64,000 nt of DNA from Granulosicoccus sp. (GCA_023301795.1 JALZVU010000196.1:1-64000), one strand, 5' to 3'; shown: positions 47,657 through 57,593, counted from the first letter of the stretch. The notes: generated from the sequence alone by a model not told the origin. A program made the numbers and translations.

Positions 47657-48256
47657 TTAAAGATCAACGATAGAAGGATGGCGCACTATGTCCAATGGTG
47701 CGCCAGGCCGACTGTGAATGTCAGCGTAGTGAACGCCCGTGCTTGCAGGCTTGCCGTTCTGTTTTCGATCTTTAAAATAATGAGTCAAGGTTTCGGTGAC
47801 AACAGGAAACGCCAGCGTGTCCCACGGAATATCGGCTTCATCAAACAAACCAACCTCAAGCGTTTCCTCATTGGCTTTCGCAAAGCCGTCGCGTAACTGC
47901 CCCGCAAACATCAGATAAATCTGGCTGATGCGTGGCAGGCTGTATACCGCAAACAAGCGCAAGTCATCACTCTTGGCCGTGGCCTCCTCGAACGCCTCTC
48001 GCGCGGCGCCTTCCATGAGACTCTCTTCGTTCTCCATAAAGCCTGCAGGCAGTGTCCAGAATCCATGGCGCGGCTCTATGGCCCGCTTGCACAGTAGCAC
48101 TCGCCCTTCCCATTCAAGCAAGCACCCCACAACGTTCTTCGGGTTTTCATAATGAATAGTCGCGCAGCGTGTACAAACACGACGCAAGCGGTTATCCCCG
48201 TCAGGGATCTGTTGGATGCATCCCCCGCCACATTCGGTACAAAAGCCATCTGACAT
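47657..48256 (-). CDS. NUDIX hydrolase with zinc ribbon
   Basis: A 199-residue protein with an N-terminal zinc ribbon (CTECGGGC and CTRCATIHYENPKNVVGCL) of the NudC/ADP-ribose pyrophosphatase type and a NUDIX domain with GFMENEESLMEGAAREAFEE, which fits the Gx5Ex7REUxEE pattern. The final Gly of the NUDIX box is replaced by Thr. Substrate is a nucleotide diphosphate that cannot be specified. ATG 48256 has AGGA eight bases upstream; a GTG extends the frame to 48289. Confidence 0.92.
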   Translation of the reverse strand: MSDGFCTECGGGCIQQIPDGDNRLRRVCTRCATIHYENPKNVVGCLLEWEGRVLLCKRAIEPRHGFWTLPAGFMENEESLMEGAAREAFEEATAKSDDLRLFAVYSLPRISQIYLMFAGQLRDGFAKANEETLEVGLFDEADIPWDTLAFPVVTETLTHYFKDRKQNGKPASTGVHYADIHSRPGAPLDIVRHPSIVDL

Positions 48257-48324
48257 GTCGCAATCCTGATTGGAGGTGTGAGTCGGCACGCCAAACGCTG
48301 CAGATACCGATTAAGTTACTCGCT

Positions 48325-48729
48325 TTACGAGACCTGCTGACGAACCGATTCAGGAAGCGGCATGGACTTGCCCACTTGTGTATTTATCCACACGATTTTG
48401 GCGCTACCCGTGGTGTACAGCACGTCATCAACCGTCAAAGTATAGGTGCTGATAAAAGAGCTTCTACCCGGTGTATGGCCGCCCATGCGCACCGTAATAG
48501 TCGCCGGATAGACAACAGGCTTCAGATACTGAGCATGGTTATCGACGATGACCATTCCTTGTTCAGCACTGGCCAGTGGCGCAAACCCGACACTCTCGTA
48601 CCACTGCAATCTGGCTGTCTCAAAATACTGGAAATACACAATGTTGTTGATGTGCCCCAACGCATCCATATCACCCCAACGAACAGGCAATTGAATCTGA
48701 TGAAGAAAACGACCTTCTGGATCTGACAT
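48325..48729 (-). CDS. Acyl-CoA thioesterase (YbgC/4HBT family)
   Basis: A hot-dog-fold thioesterase of 134 residues. The catalytic motif RWGDMDALGHINNIVYFQYFETARLQW is close to the YbgC/4-hydroxybenzoyl-CoA thioesterase pattern, with the Asp after GHIN-like residues. Members hydrolyse acyl-CoA esters in the cytoplasm. ATG 48729 was chosen over TTG 48747. It lies 68 bases upstream of the NUDIX gene on the same strand. Confidence 0.9.
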   Translation of the reverse strand: MSDPEGRFLHQIQLPVRWGDMDALGHINNIVYFQYFETARLQWYESVGFAPLASAEQGMVIVDNHAQYLKPVVYPATITVRMGGHTPGRSSFISTYTLTVDDVLYTTGSAKIVWINTQVGKSMPLPESVRQQVS

Positions 48730-48839
48730 AAATGCGCTACCGATCAAAAAAACTGGCCGAAGTCTACTCCATCAGCGCTGTCGCCGCACGCTAGAAGTAA
48801 AGTACGACACTGACAGTCCACCGAATACCTGAGGTGTAG

Positions 48840-50759
48840 CTACAAGCGTGATCCACGTAGGTGCGTCACGCCAGCTTGCAAACTCTCAAGCGTCAATTGA
48901 TCAGGCGCAACGGGCTCACCGACATTCAGGGTTATCCGCGCGAACACGCGCTTAGGCATTTTAAGCACAGCGCGCCCTCCTTTGCGACTGAACAGACTAC
49001 CCCACAAGCCTTGCAATGCCATAGGAATCACGGGCGCAGGCGTCTTCTCGAGTACGCGCATGATGCCAGGTCTAAACACGTTGATCTGACCGTCGTAAGT
49101 AATCTGACCTTCCGGAAAAATACACAGTAACTCACCAGCCCTGAGCGCTATTTCCATTTGTTCAAACGCTTTTTCATACAGCGCTTTGTCCTCTTTTTGC
49201 CCGGCAATAGGAATAGCACCTGCGGTTTTGAAAATGAAGTGCAATACCGGAATGCGGTAGATTTTGTAATACATGACAAAGCGTACCGGGCGCTTGATGC
49301 ACCCGCTGATGATCAAGGCATCAACAAAGCTGACATGATTGGGCGCAAGAATAGCGGCACCGTGTTCCGGAATGTTTGCCAGCCCCACAGGCTTTACGCG
49401 ATAGCAAGAATGAATCAACAACCAGATCAGAAAGCGCATGAAGAATTCTGGCACTTGCCTGAAGATATAGAGTGCTACCAATGCATTGGCAATGGCCGTA
49501 AACAGGAACAGTTGCACAATGCTTAATCCGAGGCCGAGTAAAACAAGTGCCACAACTGCGGAAAAAACCATGAACAAAGCGTTCAGAATATTATTACAGG
49601 CAATAGCGCGAGACAAGCGCTCAGGCGCACTGGTTTTCTGGATCAATGCGTACAGTGGCACGATGTACAAGCCACCAAAAAGACCAACGAAAAAGATATC
49701 GGCCACAATGCGCCAAGCCCCAGAGGCTTTAACGAAGGCGCTAACGTCCAACACCTCACCTGCCATGGAGCTCAAGGGTGCTGATGGAGTTGCCAGCACC
49801 AGATCCAGACCAAACAAGGTAAGCCCGATGGCACCAAAAGGCACCAGTCCTATCTCAACCCGACCATGCGACAGCCGCTCGCACAACAACGAACCGCCTG
49901 CAATACCGACAGAAAACGTAGCCAGCAAAATAGTGAAAACGTCTACATTGCCACCCAGCACATCGCGCGCATAGACAGGGAACTGAGCCAGATAGGTTGC
50001 TCCCATAAACCAGAACCAGGAAATAGCCAGAATCGATTGAAAAATGACCCGGTGCCTGGCCGTACTGCGCAACAATTTTACGGTCTGGGAGACCGGGTTG
50101 AATGACAGGACAAGCTTAGGATCGCCAGCTGGCGCTTTGGGTATGGCACGACTTGTCAGATAGCCGGTAACCGCTATAAAAATTAGCACAACGCTGACGG
50201 GCAACACACTACCCTCAGGCGCTTTACTGATTAACTGGGTTCCTGCAATCGTGCCTAACAAGATAGCCAGAAAGGTACCCAGCTCTACCATCCCGTTACC
50301 ACCGGTAAGCTCTGACTCATCTAGGTGCTGCGCAAGAATGGCGTACTTTACGGGTCCAAAGAAAGCCGACTGCGTTCCCATCAGGAACAACACACCAAGA
50401 AGCAGGCTCAGGTTGTCAAGATATAGTGCGGCAACCCCGCAGCTCATGACACCTATCTCTGCTAGTTTGATGTGCCGTATTAACCACGACTTCTCAACCT
50501 TGTCTGCCAGTTGACCGCAAAAGGCTGAGAATAAAAAGAACGGCAAGATAAAGAGACCAGCGGCTACATTGATCAGTAATGCATCATCAAAACCCTCGGT
50601 GCGCATCGCCGAAAATGCAATCAGGGCAACCAGGGCATTCTTGTAAACATTGTCGTTGAACGCGCCCAGAAGCTGCGTGCAAAAGAACGGTAAGAACCGC
50701 CGCAGGCGAAGCAGGCCGAACTGGCTGGTGGATTGTTCAGGGTTATTCACTGTGTACAT
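48840..50759 (-). CDS. MFS-PlsC fusion: lysophospholipid transporter/acyltransferase without the ligase domain
   Basis: A 639-residue inner-membrane protein. Residues about 1-420 form a 12-helix MFS unit like LplT (FCTQLLGAFNDNVYKNALVALI), and the rest a PlsC acyltransferase with the NHx4D motif LAPNHVSFVDALI and FPEGQITYDGQINVFRPGIM. In the related three-domain Aas proteins an AMP-binding acyl-ACP ligase follows; here the protein ends after the acyltransferase. It likely flips and re-acylates lysophospholipids using acyl groups made elsewhere. The start is ATG 50759. Confidence 0.92.
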   Translation of the reverse strand: MYTVNNPEQSTSQFGLLRLRRFLPFFCTQLLGAFNDNVYKNALVALIAFSAMRTEGFDDALLINVAAGLFILPFFLFSAFCGQLADKVEKSWLIRHIKLAEIGVMSCGVAALYLDNLSLLLGVLFLMGTQSAFFGPVKYAILAQHLDESELTGGNGMVELGTFLAILLGTIAGTQLISKAPEGSVLPVSVVLIFIAVTGYLTSRAIPKAPAGDPKLVLSFNPVSQTVKLLRSTARHRVIFQSILAISWFWFMGATYLAQFPVYARDVLGGNVDVFTILLATFSVGIAGGSLLCERLSHGRVEIGLVPFGAIGLTLFGLDLVLATPSAPLSSMAGEVLDVSAFVKASGAWRIVADIFFVGLFGGLYIVPLYALIQKTSAPERLSRAIACNNILNALFMVFSAVVALVLLGLGLSIVQLFLFTAIANALVALYIFRQVPEFFMRFLIWLLIHSCYRVKPVGLANIPEHGAAILAPNHVSFVDALIISGCIKRPVRFVMYYKIYRIPVLHFIFKTAGAIPIAGQKEDKALYEKAFEQMEIALRAGELLCIFPEGQITYDGQINVFRPGIMRVLEKTPAPVIPMALQGLWGSLFSRKGGRAVLKMPKRVFARITLNVGEPVAPDQLTLESLQAGVTHLRGSRL

Positions 50760-50823
50760 GCCCGACCAGCATCAAGATCAATGCCATTGACACCCTACAC
50801 CGTTTTCAAAAGCCCTGTTTTGT

Positions 50824-50879
50824 GCGCCATGCAATGGGCGCAATGCAATTGGCGCCATGCAATGGGTGCCGTGCAGTGG
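50824..50879. repeat. Four tandem copies of a 14-bp repeat
   Basis: Units are gcgccatgcaatgg, gcgcaatgcaattg, gcgccatgcaatgg and gtgccgtgcagtgg, head to tail, with units one and three identical. A degraded start of a fifth unit (gcgcacat) follows. The array lies in the 214-bp gap between the MFS-PlsC start and the cold-shock gene stop. It could be bound by a protein or be a slippage product. Confidence 0.88.
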
Positions 50880-50973
50880 GCGCACATAAAATGTTCGCCA
50901 CACAACACGCACCGCAAACTGTACTTCTGTCACCTAACTCAAGACTCGGCAAACCGAGCCGTGTCACTGCCAA

Positions 50974-51195
50974 TTAGGCAGACGCTTGAATTGATGAGAC
51001 GGTAGACGCCTGCCACCCTTTGTCGCTTTGCGTTGCCTCGAATTCTACAACCTGACCTTCACTTAGTGAGCGGTATCCTTCACCCTCTATGACACGATAG
51101 TGAACGAATACGTCCTCACCGGATGGACTGATAATAAATCCGTACCCTTTGGCGTTATCAAACCACTTAACGGTACCTTGTTGTCGATCAACCAT
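50974..51195 (-). CDS. CspA-family cold-shock protein
   Basis: A 73-residue nucleic-acid-binding cold-shock domain protein with QGTVKWFDNAKGYGFII (RNP1, KGYGFI) and EDVFVHYRVIEG (RNP2, VFVHY). It chaperones single-stranded RNA. ATG 51195 was chosen because AGGAGG stands at 51200-51205 with a four-base spacer; the open frame upstream to 51273 looks like untranslated leader. The VIEGEGYRSL form is more frequent in CspD/CapB-like members than in CspA. Confidence 0.95.
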   Translation of the reverse strand: MVDRQQGTVKWFDNAKGYGFIISPSGEDVFVHYRVIEGEGYRSLSEGQVVEFEATQSDKGWQASTVSSIQASA

Positions 51196-51199
51196 ACTA

Positions 51200-51205
51200 C
51201 CTCCT
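51200..51205 (-). promoter_or_regulatory. Strong Shine-Dalgarno site of the cold-shock gene
   Basis: AGGAGG on the minus strand, four bases before ATG 51195. It settles the start of the cold-shock gene against the longer open frame. Confidence 0.8.
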
Positions 51206-51460
51206 GATCCAGATCTGCTAAAACATCCGCACACATAGTCGCGGATCTGCGTAGGAAGGAAATTAGCATGCAACGATCAGTAATTAGGGCGACACAAGCA
51301 GGCTGACACGCTTGTTCACAAAATGTCCGCACCAAATAACCTGCACAGAGCAAATTATTGCGTTTCCAGAGATCAACAGCACAATCATGCGTCTACACGA
51401 CACACTTGGGCACAATTGATTCGGGTCACAACCCAAGCCGTAGTCGTTGAGTGATCGGCC

Positions 51461-54118
51461 TCAATTCATGGACTTACTCACAAGCTCATAAACATCCGGT
51501 GATAGTGCATCAGTATCCAGAATTCTTTGCAGTTGCTTGCGCATTAACCCCTGTTGCGGATTAACCAATCTGGTCATACGCGTAAGCGGTTTTACAAGAC
51601 TTGCTGCCAACTGCGGATTCAACTCGTCCAGCTCAATGACTCTGTCAGCGACGAAACCGTAACCTCGCCCATCACTGGCATGAAATGCCACTGGGTTGTT
51701 CATCGCAAAGCTGGCTATCAGGGCACGCGCACGATTAGGATTACGCACGTCAAAATCCTGATGCTTGTACAGCGACAGAACGTCATCCATAACACCTGTA
51801 TCGCGTGACATGGCTTGTACGCTAAACCATTTATCCAACACCAGCTTATTACTACCCGCAGCCGCATGAAATTCTAACAACGCCTGATCACGTTGTTCGC
51901 TACGGCCCTGACACAGACTCGCCAATGCAGCCAGACGGTCAGTCATATTGTCAGCACTGGCGTACTGTGCATGGGCTAACAAGGGCCAATCGTAATCTGG
52001 TAAATACGTCAATAACGAAAGCGCCGTGTTGGCAAGACTACGCATACCAATCGCACGGTCGTCCAGCAATTCATACTGCGGATCTCGTCCATCACAAACA
52101 AGATCTCGAAGTAACGGCTCGTGATGGCTTGCAATAGCCTGCTGTAGCGCTGCATGCGCAGCCCCTAGGTGCGGGTAATCCACCTGTTGTAATGATTCAG
52201 CCAGAGTGTCGATGGACGGTATACGCAATATAGAAGCTTTAAAGGCTGTGTCTAGTTGGGCATCATTCAACAACGTTGTCAAAGCACTGTTAAGCGTGTT
52301 TACGGATAGACTCGCCGCGTCGGAGCCAGCAGCTGCCATGATGGCTCGCTCGGCTAAACGTTGTGCCGCCTCCCAACGATTAAATGCATCACTATCGTGG
52401 GCAATGAGCAGTGCAAGCTGCTCATCCTCAAGTGTTTGATGCAGCTTAACCGGTGCAGAAAACCCACGTAACAGCGAGGCCACTGGCCTGGCCTTGATAT
52501 TCTCGAAACTGAAACTTTGAACAGCTTGTGTGATGTTGAGCAACACACTACCGGATTCAACGTTATGGCTTGCATCGACATGCCTTGCGTATCCTTCGAT
52601 GGTCAGTGCGCTACCCTGCTCATCAAGCAGACCCATAATGACCGGAATGTGCAATGCAGGCTTGTCACTCTGCCCCGGTGTATCGGGCACATGCTGAGAT
52701 ACTTGCACGGTATAACGCTGAGCTTCTGGTTCGTAGTGTTCACTAACCTCTAGTACTGGCGTACCTGCTGTCTCATACCAAAGCCGAAACTGTGACAAAT
52801 CCACATCACTGACACTTTGCATGGCATCGATAAAAGCCTCACAGGTGGTAGCACTTCCATCATGGCGACGCACATATTCATCCATACCCATGCGCCAGCA
52901 CTCAGCCCCCAAGAGCGTGTGCAACATGCGAATAACCTCTGCGCCTTTTTCATACACCGTCAGTGTGTAGAAATTGTTGATCTCGATGTAACTGTCAGGC
53001 CGAATTGGATGAGCCATCGGGCTGGCATCCTCGGCAAACTGACGTGCGCGCAGCAATCGCACATCCTCTATTCGTTTAACCGTAGCCGAATGCATGTCGC
53101 TGGAAAAGCACTGATCACGAAATACCGTCAGTCCTTCTTTGAGGCTCAGCTGAAACCAGTCTCGGCAGGTTATTCTGTTACCTGTCCAGTTATGGAAGTA
53201 CTCGTGGGCAATAACAGCTTCGACGCCTAGAAAATCTGTGTCTGTGGCCGTATGACTATCCGCCAGAACAAACCGGGAATTGAACACATTCAACCCCTTA
53301 TTCTCCATGGCGCCCATGTTGAAATCATCAACAGCCACAATCATGAACCGCTCGAGATCGTATTCAAAACCGTATACCTGCTCATCCCAGCGCATGGATT
53401 TTTTTAACGCCAACATGGCAAAGTCGCAGTAGTCGACATTGTGCTCTTGTACATAAATCTGCAACAACACGGGCGAGCCTGATGCCGTCACAAACTCATC
53501 TTCGATAACCGACAACTTACCTGCCACCAGCGCAAACAGGTAACACGGCTTGGGATGTGGATCATGCCAGACAACACGTTGATACCCATTGGACAACGTT
53601 TCGTGTGACACAAGATTTCCATTGCTCAGCAACACAGGATAATTCGCAGTATCAGCTTCAATCGTGACGTCAAACACTGACAGGACATCTGGACGATCCA
53701 GATAGTAGGTTATCTTGCGAAAACCTTCCGCCTCACATTGCGTGCAAAAGTTTTCACTGGATCGGTACAACCCCTCCAATGCGGTATTGGCTTGCGGATT
53801 AATGACCGTGTGAATACGCACAACACAGGACGATGGCAGGCCAGTTAACGTCAATGAATGCTCATCCAGATGATATTGCTCAGCCGACAACATTGTTCCG
53901 TCAACCGCTACCGACTCAAGTATCAGGTCCACACCATTCAGGTACAGGGCAGGCGTGGCAGAACCGATCGTCACATCACCCGAGCATGTCAGGTTCAGCT
54001 CACTGTGCACGTGCGTTGCCTGTGCATCCAGCGTAAAGTGCAATCGCGTACTACCGATTTGCCAGGGCGATGCTTGATAATCCAGTCGCTGGATAGTGAT
54101 CGGGTTACGTGAATCCAT
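51461..54118 (-). CDS. pepN: Aminopeptidase N
   Basis: This 885-residue M1 zinc aminopeptidase removes N-terminal residues from peptides in the cytoplasm. The exopeptidase motif is GAMENKGLNVFNSRFVLAD, the zinc site HEYFHNWTGNR, and the third ligand Glu in LKEGLTVFRD. Domain order (N-terminal beta, catalytic, beta, C-terminal helical) and length match PepN. The ATG at 54118 begins MDSRNPITI. Confidence 0.97.
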   Translation of the reverse strand: MDSRNPITIQRLDYQASPWQIGSTRLHFTLDAQATHVHSELNLTCSGDVTIGSATPALYLNGVDLILESVAVDGTMLSAEQYHLDEHSLTLTGLPSSCVVRIHTVINPQANTALEGLYRSSENFCTQCEAEGFRKITYYLDRPDVLSVFDVTIEADTANYPVLLSNGNLVSHETLSNGYQRVVWHDPHPKPCYLFALVAGKLSVIEDEFVTASGSPVLLQIYVQEHNVDYCDFAMLALKKSMRWDEQVYGFEYDLERFMIVAVDDFNMGAMENKGLNVFNSRFVLADSHTATDTDFLGVEAVIAHEYFHNWTGNRITCRDWFQLSLKEGLTVFRDQCFSSDMHSATVKRIEDVRLLRARQFAEDASPMAHPIRPDSYIEINNFYTLTVYEKGAEVIRMLHTLLGAECWRMGMDEYVRRHDGSATTCEAFIDAMQSVSDVDLSQFRLWYETAGTPVLEVSEHYEPEAQRYTVQVSQHVPDTPGQSDKPALHIPVIMGLLDEQGSALTIEGYARHVDASHNVESGSVLLNITQAVQSFSFENIKARPVASLLRGFSAPVKLHQTLEDEQLALLIAHDSDAFNRWEAAQRLAERAIMAAAGSDAASLSVNTLNSALTTLLNDAQLDTAFKASILRIPSIDTLAESLQQVDYPHLGAAHAALQQAIASHHEPLLRDLVCDGRDPQYELLDDRAIGMRSLANTALSLLTYLPDYDWPLLAHAQYASADNMTDRLAALASLCQGRSEQRDQALLEFHAAAGSNKLVLDKWFSVQAMSRDTGVMDDVLSLYKHQDFDVRNPNRARALIASFAMNNPVAFHASDGRGYGFVADRVIELDELNPQLAASLVKPLTRMTRLVNPQQGLMRKQLQRILDTDALSPDVYELVSKSMN

Positions 54119-54453
54119 AGGTGTATCTCGGGAGTGTGTAAATAAGCGAGCGTAGTAACGACAAGTCTGAACCTATCAGAGTTCAGACGCCAGACAGTTC
54201 CCACCAGCTTTCAGGAACGCAAGCCTTGATGACGCAACTGTCAAATGGCTGACTCAAAAACGACTGCCATCCAACTACCCGATACGCAGTTGCGTGAAAG
54301 ACTGCGCAGATTGTTTGTGAACCACTACACTGCAGGGCAGATTTACTGCCCTAACTATCTGCCCCGATTGACCGATACCGGTAGATTGAGAACGACTCAA
54401 GCGGATCATGCATCTGCGCCCGCCGCCGACATTGACAATCCACTCGCCACAGC
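54119..54453. other. 335-bp gap upstream of pepN and the PGPGW gene
   Basis: This is the divergent control region of pepN and the PGPGW gene. It holds the beginning of an open frame from 54245 (plus strand, 93 codons, ends 54526) whose first part, to about residue 45, looks somewhat protein-like, but it overlaps the PGPGW gene and matches nothing I know. No promoter boxes or terminator were recognised. Confidence 0.4.
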
Positions 54454-54894
54454 ATGCTCACTCAGCTATCCCACTGGCTCAGCCAACACGCAGCACTACT
54501 GGGCGTACTGGCTGGCATCTCTGTGATTCTGTTGCTGGGCAGCGTAGTAGCAACACCATGGGTGGTCTCACGCCTGCCCGAAGACTACTTGCTGCAACGC
54601 CAGCGCCCCGCTGTCGCTCGCTCAGCGCTCAACACCATTGCGCAAGCCCTGAGAACCCTCATCGGCGTGCTACTTATACTGCTGGGACTGACCATGCTCA
54701 TCATTCCGGGGCCAGGATTGGTGACCTTGCTGGTGGGCATCTCGATTGCTAGGTTCCCAGGCAAGCATCGGCTGCTACGTTATGTCGCCAGCCGCGAGGC
54801 GGTGTATGGCTCACTGAACTGGATGCGCCAGCGTCACCAAAAGCCGTTGTTACTCCATCCTTTCCATGATGACAATGGTGGTAAAGACACCTGA
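54454..54894 (+). CDS. PGPGW-type small membrane protein
   Basis: A 146-residue inner-membrane protein with two or three hydrophobic segments: LLGVLAGISVILLLGSVVATPWVV (about 15-38) and ALRTLIGVLLILLGLTMLIIPGPGLVTLLVGIS (about 66-98). The IIPGPGLV turn between two membrane helices is the hallmark of the PGPGW family. The C-terminal 45 residues are basic and soluble. Function unknown. ATG 54454 has only a weak binding site. Confidence 0.83.
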   Translation: MLTQLSHWLSQHAALLGVLAGISVILLLGSVVATPWVVSRLPEDYLLQRQRPAVARSALNTIAQALRTLIGVLLILLGLTMLIIPGPGLVTLLVGISIARFPGKHRLLRYVASREAVYGSLNWMRQRHQKPLLLHPFHDDNGGKDT

Positions 54895-54952
54895 ACCTGC
54901 TATCCGGTAATTTGCGTTCAAGTATTGGCTCAGCTGACCTACACTCAAGTGT

Positions 54953-56113
54953 ATGCGCTATTCATATTCTTCACTGTCCGCAATCATTCTTTGTGCATTG
55001 TTATGGCAAAGCAGCCAGCAGATGGCTGTTGCAGAGTCTGCAAAAAGCGTGGATGAGCTGGCTGAGCAAATTCGTAAAACCGACGAACAGCTGGCACAAC
55101 TTAAACGCACCATCGATCAGAACACCCTCCTGAAACGCGATCTACAGGAAGCCTTCGGCGCCGCCCAGGCAAAACGCTCAGAGCGCGATAACCGCCTGAC
55201 AGAGCTTGATGAACGCATCGATCATTTCAACCAGCAACTGGACAATCTGGAAACCTCAGTGGATCAGGCAAGCGTCTCTATAGATGCACGCAAGGCACAA
55301 CTGGCTGCAGCACTTCGTAGCGCCCAGAGTATTGGTTCATCCACACGACTGAAAACCTTGTTACAACAGGATGACCCTGCCCAGGCACAACGTCTGGACA
55401 CCTACCGAGGCTATCTGTTCAATGCCCAGCACCAGCAAATCGAGGCTTCCATAAGCTACCTTGAACGCATCAACCAAGCTCGCCAGAGCGCACTCAAGGA
55501 TAGAAACTGGCTGAACCACATTCGTAGCAAAGCCACCCGTCAGCGAGAATCTTTCGCACAAGAGGCAAACGACAAACAGCAACGCATCGAGATTGTCGCC
55601 GAGGAGCTGGAAGCCACCACCCGCAGCGTTGCCCAGCTTGAGCAAGACCAGCAGAGGTTGCAGACACTAATGGAAGACCTGGAGGCACTGCAACGAGGTG
55701 CATCAGGCTACTTTGCCGCCCTTCAGGGACAGCTGCCAACCCCGGTTTCAGGAGATATACGCGCCCGGTTCGGTGAAACCAAGTCAGTGGGTAAATTAAA
55801 CTGGAGCGGCTGGTTTATCGAAGCTGGCAACGGCTCGCCGGTGCGCGCCATTGCTGACGGTGAAGTGGTGTACAGTGATTGGTTACAGGGTTTTGGCATG
55901 CTGATTATCATCGATCACGGTGACGGATACATGACACTTTACGGCGGCAATCAAGCCGTCATACCGGCAAAAGGCACATGGGTTGAATCCGGTTCAACAA
56001 TTGCATCGGTAGGAGACTCTGGAGGTCAGAATACCAGCGGGCTTTATTTTGAGATCCGTCACAATGCGACGGCTTTGGATCCGCAAGACTGGCTGACTCC
56101 GACATCCAGCTGA
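54953..56113 (+). CDS. envC: Murein hydrolase activator EnvC
   Basis: A 386-residue periplasmic activator of division amidases. It has a signal peptide (about 1-25, LSAIILCALLW...QMAVAES), a long coiled coil (about 28-240) as in EnvC, and a C-terminal LytM/M23-like domain with GSPVRAIADGEVVYSDWLQGFGMLIIIDHGDGYMTLYGG. The metal ligands of active M23 peptidases are missing (Gly-Gly replaces the His after TLY), so it is an activator, not a peptidase. It starts 58 bases after the PGPGW gene; envC beside ctpA is a frequent arrangement. Confidence 0.94.
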   Translation: MRYSYSSLSAIILCALLWQSSQQMAVAESAKSVDELAEQIRKTDEQLAQLKRTIDQNTLLKRDLQEAFGAAQAKRSERDNRLTELDERIDHFNQQLDNLETSVDQASVSIDARKAQLAAALRSAQSIGSSTRLKTLLQQDDPAQAQRLDTYRGYLFNAQHQQIEASISYLERINQARQSALKDRNWLNHIRSKATRQRESFAQEANDKQQRIEIVAEELEATTRSVAQLEQDQQRLQTLMEDLEALQRGASGYFAALQGQLPTPVSGDIRARFGETKSVGKLNWSGWFIEAGNGSPVRAIADGEVVYSDWLQGFGMLIIIDHGDGYMTLYGGNQAVIPAKGTWVESGSTIASVGDSGGQNTSGLYFEIRHNATALDPQDWLTPTSS

Positions 56114-56279
56114 TCATGGCGCCGTCTCAACAGACTCTGCCACGGAACACTACGTAATTACGGTGGTCCGAGCAGTAATAAGTCGGTATTGTTGAGTAGT
56201 GCGTATGATAATTACTGGCATTTATATCCTCTGACGAGCACACCACGTCATTGGGTTGTCCTAAACGGAGTAGAACTGC

Positions 56280-57593
56280 ATGAAGTTAAACACACGCTCG
56301 GTAGGCCTTGTTCTGGCCGGTGCCGTCATCGGGGGCTCGCTAACGCTGACGCAACACGTCATGGGCGCGCGAAATGCCAATGAACTGCCGCTCGAACAGA
56401 TGCGAACATTCACCGATGTATTCAGCCGCATCAAAAACGACTACGTGGAAGAGGTCTCCGATGAAGAGCTACTCGAATACGCTATCCGCGGAATGCTCAA
56501 CGGCCTCGATCCGCACTCGGCCTACCTGAATACAGAAGAATTCAACGAACTGCGCATCGGTACCACCGGAGAATTCGGTGGCCTGGGGATTGAGGTTGGC
56601 TTGGAAGACGGTTTTGTCAAAGTCGTCTCCCCGATCGATGACACCCCGGCAGCGCGGGCAGGCATTCTGTCGGGAGACCTGATCATTCGCCTTGATGACA
56701 CGCCCACAAAAGGATTGTCACTCAATGATGCGGTCAAATTGATGCGCGGCAAACCTGGCAGCATCTTGACACTCACAGTCATTCGCGAAGGAGCCGACAA
56801 GCCGCTCAACATCGACATCAAACGCGACATCATTAAAGTCACTAGCGTTCGTAACCGGATGCTTGACGACGGCTTTGGCTACCTGCGCATTTCCAACTTC
56901 CAGACCAAGACCACTGCAGACATGCTTAAAGCGATCAAATCGCTCAAGAGCGAAGCTCCCAATGAAGACCTTCGCGGACTTGTGCTTGATCTTCGCAATA
57001 ATCCCGGTGGCGTCCTGTCCGGTGCGGTTGGCGTATCTGATGCGTTCCTCAACGATGGCATGATCGTCTATACCGATGGTCGCGAAAGTGATTCCAAGCT
57101 ACGCTACGACGCTACTGACGGCGATGTCCTCAACGGCGCACCTCTGGTGATTCTCGTCAACGGCGGATCAGCATCAGCCTCAGAGATCGTTGCTGGCGCT
57201 ATGCAGGATCACGGGCGAGGCGTAGTACTGGGTAGCAAGACATTTGGCAAAGGCTCAGTCCAGACTATTCAGGATCTGGCAGCTGGTGGCGCTGTGAAAC
57301 TGACAACATCACGTTATTACACACCCAACGGCCGCTCCATTCAAGCCTTGGGTATCGAGCCTGATATTCAGACAAGGCCGGGCTCATGGGTACGACCTGA
57401 CGAGGAAAGTGATGTCACACAGTTAACCGAATCCAGCTTGCGTGGTTCATTAGTCAACGAAGGTGACGAGGAAGAAGAAGAGACTGAAGCTGCCGAGGTC
57501 CCTGAAGACACCTTGGTCTATGACGATTATCAGCTTTTTGAAGCCCTCAATTTATTGAAAGGCCTGACGATCTTGAGTAAAAAGACGAGCTAG
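56280..57593 (+). CDS. ctpA: Carboxyl-terminal processing protease (S41)
   Basis: This 437-residue periplasmic serine protease cuts proteins at the C-terminus. There is a signal anchor (about 8-28), a PDZ domain (about 95-175) with GEFGGLGIEVGLEDGFVKVVSP, and the Ser-Lys catalytic pair in VNGGSASASEIVAGAM and GSKTFGKGSVQ. An acidic linker (EGDEEEEETEAAE) is near the C-terminus. GGAG upstream supports ATG 56280. Transcription probably ends at the hairpin at 57671. Confidence 0.95.
   Translation: MKLNTRSVGLVLAGAVIGGSLTLTQHVMGARNANELPLEQMRTFTDVFSRIKNDYVEEVSDEELLEYAIRGMLNGLDPHSAYLNTEEFNELRIGTTGEFGGLGIEVGLEDGFVKVVSPIDDTPAARAGILSGDLIIRLDDTPTKGLSLNDAVKLMRGKPGSILTLTVIREGADKPLNIDIKRDIIKVTSVRNRMLDDGFGYLRISNFQTKTTADMLKAIKSLKSEAPNEDLRGLVLDLRNNPGGVLSGAVGVSDAFLNDGMIVYTDGRESDSKLRYDATDGDVLNGAPLVILVNGGSASASEIVAGAMQDHGRGVVLGSKTFGKGSVQTIQDLAAGGAVKLTTSRYYTPNGRSIQALGIEPDIQTRPGSWVRPDEESDVTQLTESSLRGSLVNEGDEEEEETEAAEVPEDTLVYDDYQLFEALNLLKGLTILSKKTS

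Noticed and set aside
54245-54526. A 93-codon plus-strand open frame overlapping the PGPGW gene
   Set aside because: It overlaps a well-supported gene in another frame and its second half has random-looking composition; kept only as a note in the gap entry.
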